Positions 6,234 through 7,458 of a stretch of 7,458 bases of DNA are shown piece by piece. The stretch's first letter is position 1, and each line of letters opens with the position of its first letter. The notes beneath the pieces were generated by a model. It made no database searches and was not told where the DNA came from. It worked only from the letters and a program-made list of their open reading frames with translations. Location: positions 1 to 7,458 of the forward strand of contig JAJYAS010000155.1 of NCBI GenBank assembly GCA_021779415.1, written 5' to 3'. The stretch comes from Bacillota bacterium. Lineage in GTDB: Bacteria; Bacillota_B; Desulfitobacteriia; Desulfitobacteriales; Desulfitobacteriaceae. The position numbers were made by a program, and so were the translations under genes.

Positions 6234-7001
6234 ATGGATAGTAAGATGATCGTTGCAGTAGTAACAGGTGGGGCCTCAGGTTTGGGTGAAGCGACCGTAC
6301 GGAGGATAGTAAATGACGGAGGCAAAGCGATGATTCTCGACCTCGCGGTGGAGCGAGGGGAGAAGTTAGCTGCTGAATTGGCAGGTAGTGCCTTGTTTTA
6401 CAAGACAGACGTTTGTAGCGCTGAGAGTGTACAGTCGGCTCTGGAACAGGCAAATGAGGGGTTTGGCCACGTTAATATTGTCGTGAATTGCGCCGGGATT
6501 GGGGTGGCTGAAAAAGTGCTAGGTAAGAAAGGGCCTCATTCCTTGGAGAATTTTACGAAAATTATTCAGATAAACCTTATAGGCAGTTTTAATGTCATCC
6601 GTCTTGCTGCGGCACAAATGGCGGGCAATGAACCTAATGCTGGGGGTGAGCGGGGTGTAATTATCAGCACCGCCTCGGTGGCTGCCTATGAAGGACAGAT
6701 TGGGCAGGCTGCCTACAGTGCGTCTAAGGGAGGGATAGTAGGAATGACTCTGCCCATCGCCCGTGAGATGGCTGCCCACGGTATCAGAGTGATGACAATC
6801 GCACCGGGTCTCTTCGAAACTCCGATGTTTGATGCCTTACCAGAGGAGGCTCGCAAGTCGCTAGGTGCGATGGTCCCCTTTCCGTCTCGACTGGGCTACC
6901 CAGAAGAATATGCCCTTTTGGTCAAGAGTATCATAGAAAATCCAATGCTCAATGGCAGTACCATCCGCCTAGATGGAGCCATCCGCATGCAACCTAGGTA
7001 A
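6234..7001 (+). CDS. SDR family 3-hydroxyacyl-CoA dehydrogenase (type II, HSD10-like)
   Basis: A 255-residue short-chain dehydrogenase starting at ATG 6234, nine nt after AAAGGAG and 23 bp after the thiolase stop. The cofactor motif TGGASGLG is at 11-18 and Asp36 at the end of the second strand indicates NAD(H). NCAG is at 85-88, and the catalytic set is Asn114, Ser148, Tyr161 and Lys165 (YSASK). The insertion between the NCAG strand and the Asn114 helix ([11 protein letters not shown]) and the ending in [14 protein letters not shown] are typical of the HSD17B10-like type II 3-hydroxyacyl-CoA dehydrogenases. It would oxidise L-3-hydroxyacyl-CoA to 3-ketoacyl-CoA, the substrate of the adjacent thiolase. 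It shares the sigma-54 promoter at 4994-5009. Confidence 0.9.
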   Translation: MDSKMIVAVVTGGASGLGEATVRRIVNDGGKAMILDLAVERGEKLAAELAGSALFYKTDVCSAESVQSALEQANEGFGHVNIVVNCAGIGVAEKVLGKKGPHSLENFTKIIQINLIGSFNVIRLAAAQMAGNEPNAGGERGVIISTASVAAYEGQIGQAAYSASKGGIVGMTLPIAREMAAHGIRVMTIAPGLFETPMFDALPEEARKSLGAMVPFPSRLGYPEEYALLVKSIIENPMLNGSTIRLDGAIRMQPR

Positions 7002-7005
7002 ATAA

Positions 7006-7182
7006 CGCCCCGGAGAGATGGCCAACCGGGTGGCTTACAACTGCCTCCAGTTATACGGCGGATATGGGTATATGGAAGAGTACCCTATCGCCCGGTATTA
7101 TCGGGATGTACGGGTGCATACCATTTATGCTGGTACCTGAGAAATCATGAAGCTCATCATCTCTCGCAAGTTGGGGCTTTGA
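7006..7182 (+). pseudogene. C-terminal remnant of an acyl-CoA dehydrogenase gene
   Basis: Starting 4 bp after the SDR stop, one frame reads EMANRVAYNCLQLYGGYGYM, then EEYPIARYYRDVRVHTIYAGT, a TGA at 7138-7140, then EIMKLIISRKLGL and a TGA at 7180-7182. This is the C-terminal signature of acyl-CoA dehydrogenases (GGYGY, RDxRVHTIYxGTxEIMK). The N-terminal roughly 320 residues are absent and the upstream frame is closed by TAA at 7003-7005. The internal TGA replaces the variable Thr/Ser/Asn of GTxEI. The gene was evidently the third member of this operon and was deleted down to its 3' end and terminator. No start codon with a ribosome binding site is seen, so it is probably not translated. Confidence 0.88.
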
Positions 7183-7184
7183 TA

Positions 7185-7224
7185 AACAGGGCCCCTCGCC
7201 ATTACAAAGGGGCCCTGTTATTTT
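7185..7224 (+). terminator. rho-independent terminator of the thiolase-SDR operon
   Basis: AACAGGGCCCCT (7185-7196) pairs over 12 bp with AGGGGCCCTGTT (7208-7219) around an 11-nt loop, followed by ATTTT. It begins 2 nt after the acyl-CoA dehydrogenase remnant, so it was presumably that gene's own terminator and still closes the operon. Confidence 0.9.
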
Positions 7225-7336
7225 AAAGTATGAAAGTTCTGCTAATAAGAGGAATTACTAATAGGTGGGTAGAATTAAACGAGAAGTCCCCTTGTCAAGA
7301 GGGCTATGAAGATGAACGAGGGCGAGGTGGGCTTGG

Positions 7337-7458
7337 ATGCTAATGAGCGATATGATGACCCGGAATGTTCCTCTTCTCCATCCCAAGGATAATCTTGGGC
7401 AGGGGGTAGCACTTTTACGCTGGACAAAACTGGATGCTTTACCGGTAGTTGATGCAGA
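7337..7458 (+). CDS. CBS-domain protein, probably a second sigma-54 regulator (N-terminal part, runs off the window)
   Basis: From ATG 7337 the frame is open for 40 codons to the window edge; GAGGTG lies about 8 nt upstream, and a second in-frame ATG at 7343 is possible. The residues SDMMTRNVPLLHP and LLRWTKLDALPVVDA are the first helix-strand and the second strand of a CBS domain. The start resembles that of the minus-strand regulator at 1-778 (LADLMDRNVKVL), and sigma-54 regulators with N-terminal CBS and PAS domains often flank the operons they control, so the same class is likely. With only 40 residues, any CBS protein remains possible. I see no convincing promoter in 7225-7336. Confidence 0.65.
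   Translation, partial: MLMSDMMTRNVPLLHPKDNLGQGVALLRWTKLDALPVVDA

Noticed and set aside
7138..7140. TGA in the acyl-CoA dehydrogenase stump as a second selenocysteine codon
   Set aside because: The position is a variable Thr/Ser/Asn, not a catalytic Cys, the gene lacks most of its N-terminal part, and only a weak stem follows. Decay explains it better.
1000..7182. A genetic code in which TGA is a sense codon
   Set aside because: The DUF2157 gene ends at TGA exactly where the next gene begins (GTGA overlap), so TGA acts as a normal stop here.
7289..7303. Near-palindrome CCCCTTGTCAAGAGG upstream of the second regulator, containing TTGACA on the minus strand
   Set aside because: No matching -10 box lies at the correct spacing and the dyad is imperfect, so I could not support a promoter or operator.
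1..7458. CRISPR arrays, insertion sequences, tRNA or rRNA genes
   Set aside because: No regularly spaced repeats, transposase reading frames, terminal inverted repeats or recognisable structural RNA sequences were seen.

Overview
The window looks like chromosomal DNA of an anaerobic, low-to-mid GC Gram-positive bacterium, most like the Desulfosporosinus/Desulfitobacterium group of Peptococcaceae. That placement is inference from strong AGGAGG-type ribosome binding sites, TTG and GTG starts, CBS-PAS regulators of the sigma-54 type and fatty-acid beta-oxidation genes; no rRNA or other marker is present.

Layout: (1) 1-778, minus strand, the N-terminal 259 residues of a CBS + PAS regulator whose missing C-terminus is expected to be a sigma-54 activator ATPase and HTH. 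(2) 1000-2951, plus strand, an apparent three-gene operon: a small lipoprotein with a heavy-metal-associated (HMA)-like fold interrupted by an in-frame TGA, then a DUF2157 membrane protein and a GDYXXLXY-family protein, closed by a rho-independent terminator. (3) 3128-4774, minus strand, an acyl-CoA synthetase, divergent from (4) 5059-7001, plus strand, a thiolase and an SDR-type 3-hydroxyacyl-CoA dehydrogenase. (5) 7006-7182, the C-terminal stump of an acyl-CoA dehydrogenase gene with a nonsense codon, followed by a terminator. (6) 7337 to the window end, the start of a second CBS-domain protein, probably another sigma-54 regulator.

Two points stand out. First, the TGA in the lipoprotein gene (1153-1155) falls exactly where HMA domains carry the first metal-binding cysteine of GMxCxxC; the frame stays open for 62 more codons that complete the predicted HMA fold, and stem-loops follow the TGA. 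This is a good candidate for an unannotated selenocysteine lipoprotein, which standard gene calling would miss; a nonsense pseudogene is the alternative. Second, the 284-bp spacer between the ligase and the thiolase contains two divergent sigma-54 (-24/-12) promoters that fit the consensus at every defined position, a 13-bp palindrome near each start site (the two copies are exact reverse complements), and central repeats that may be activator sites.

Together the right half reads as a sigma-54-controlled fatty-acid activation and oxidation island: the ligase makes acyl-CoA, and the SDR enzyme and thiolase carry out the last two beta-oxidation steps. It has lost its own acyl-CoA dehydrogenase and shows no enoyl-CoA hydratase, so those steps must come from elsewhere in the genome if the pathway works.
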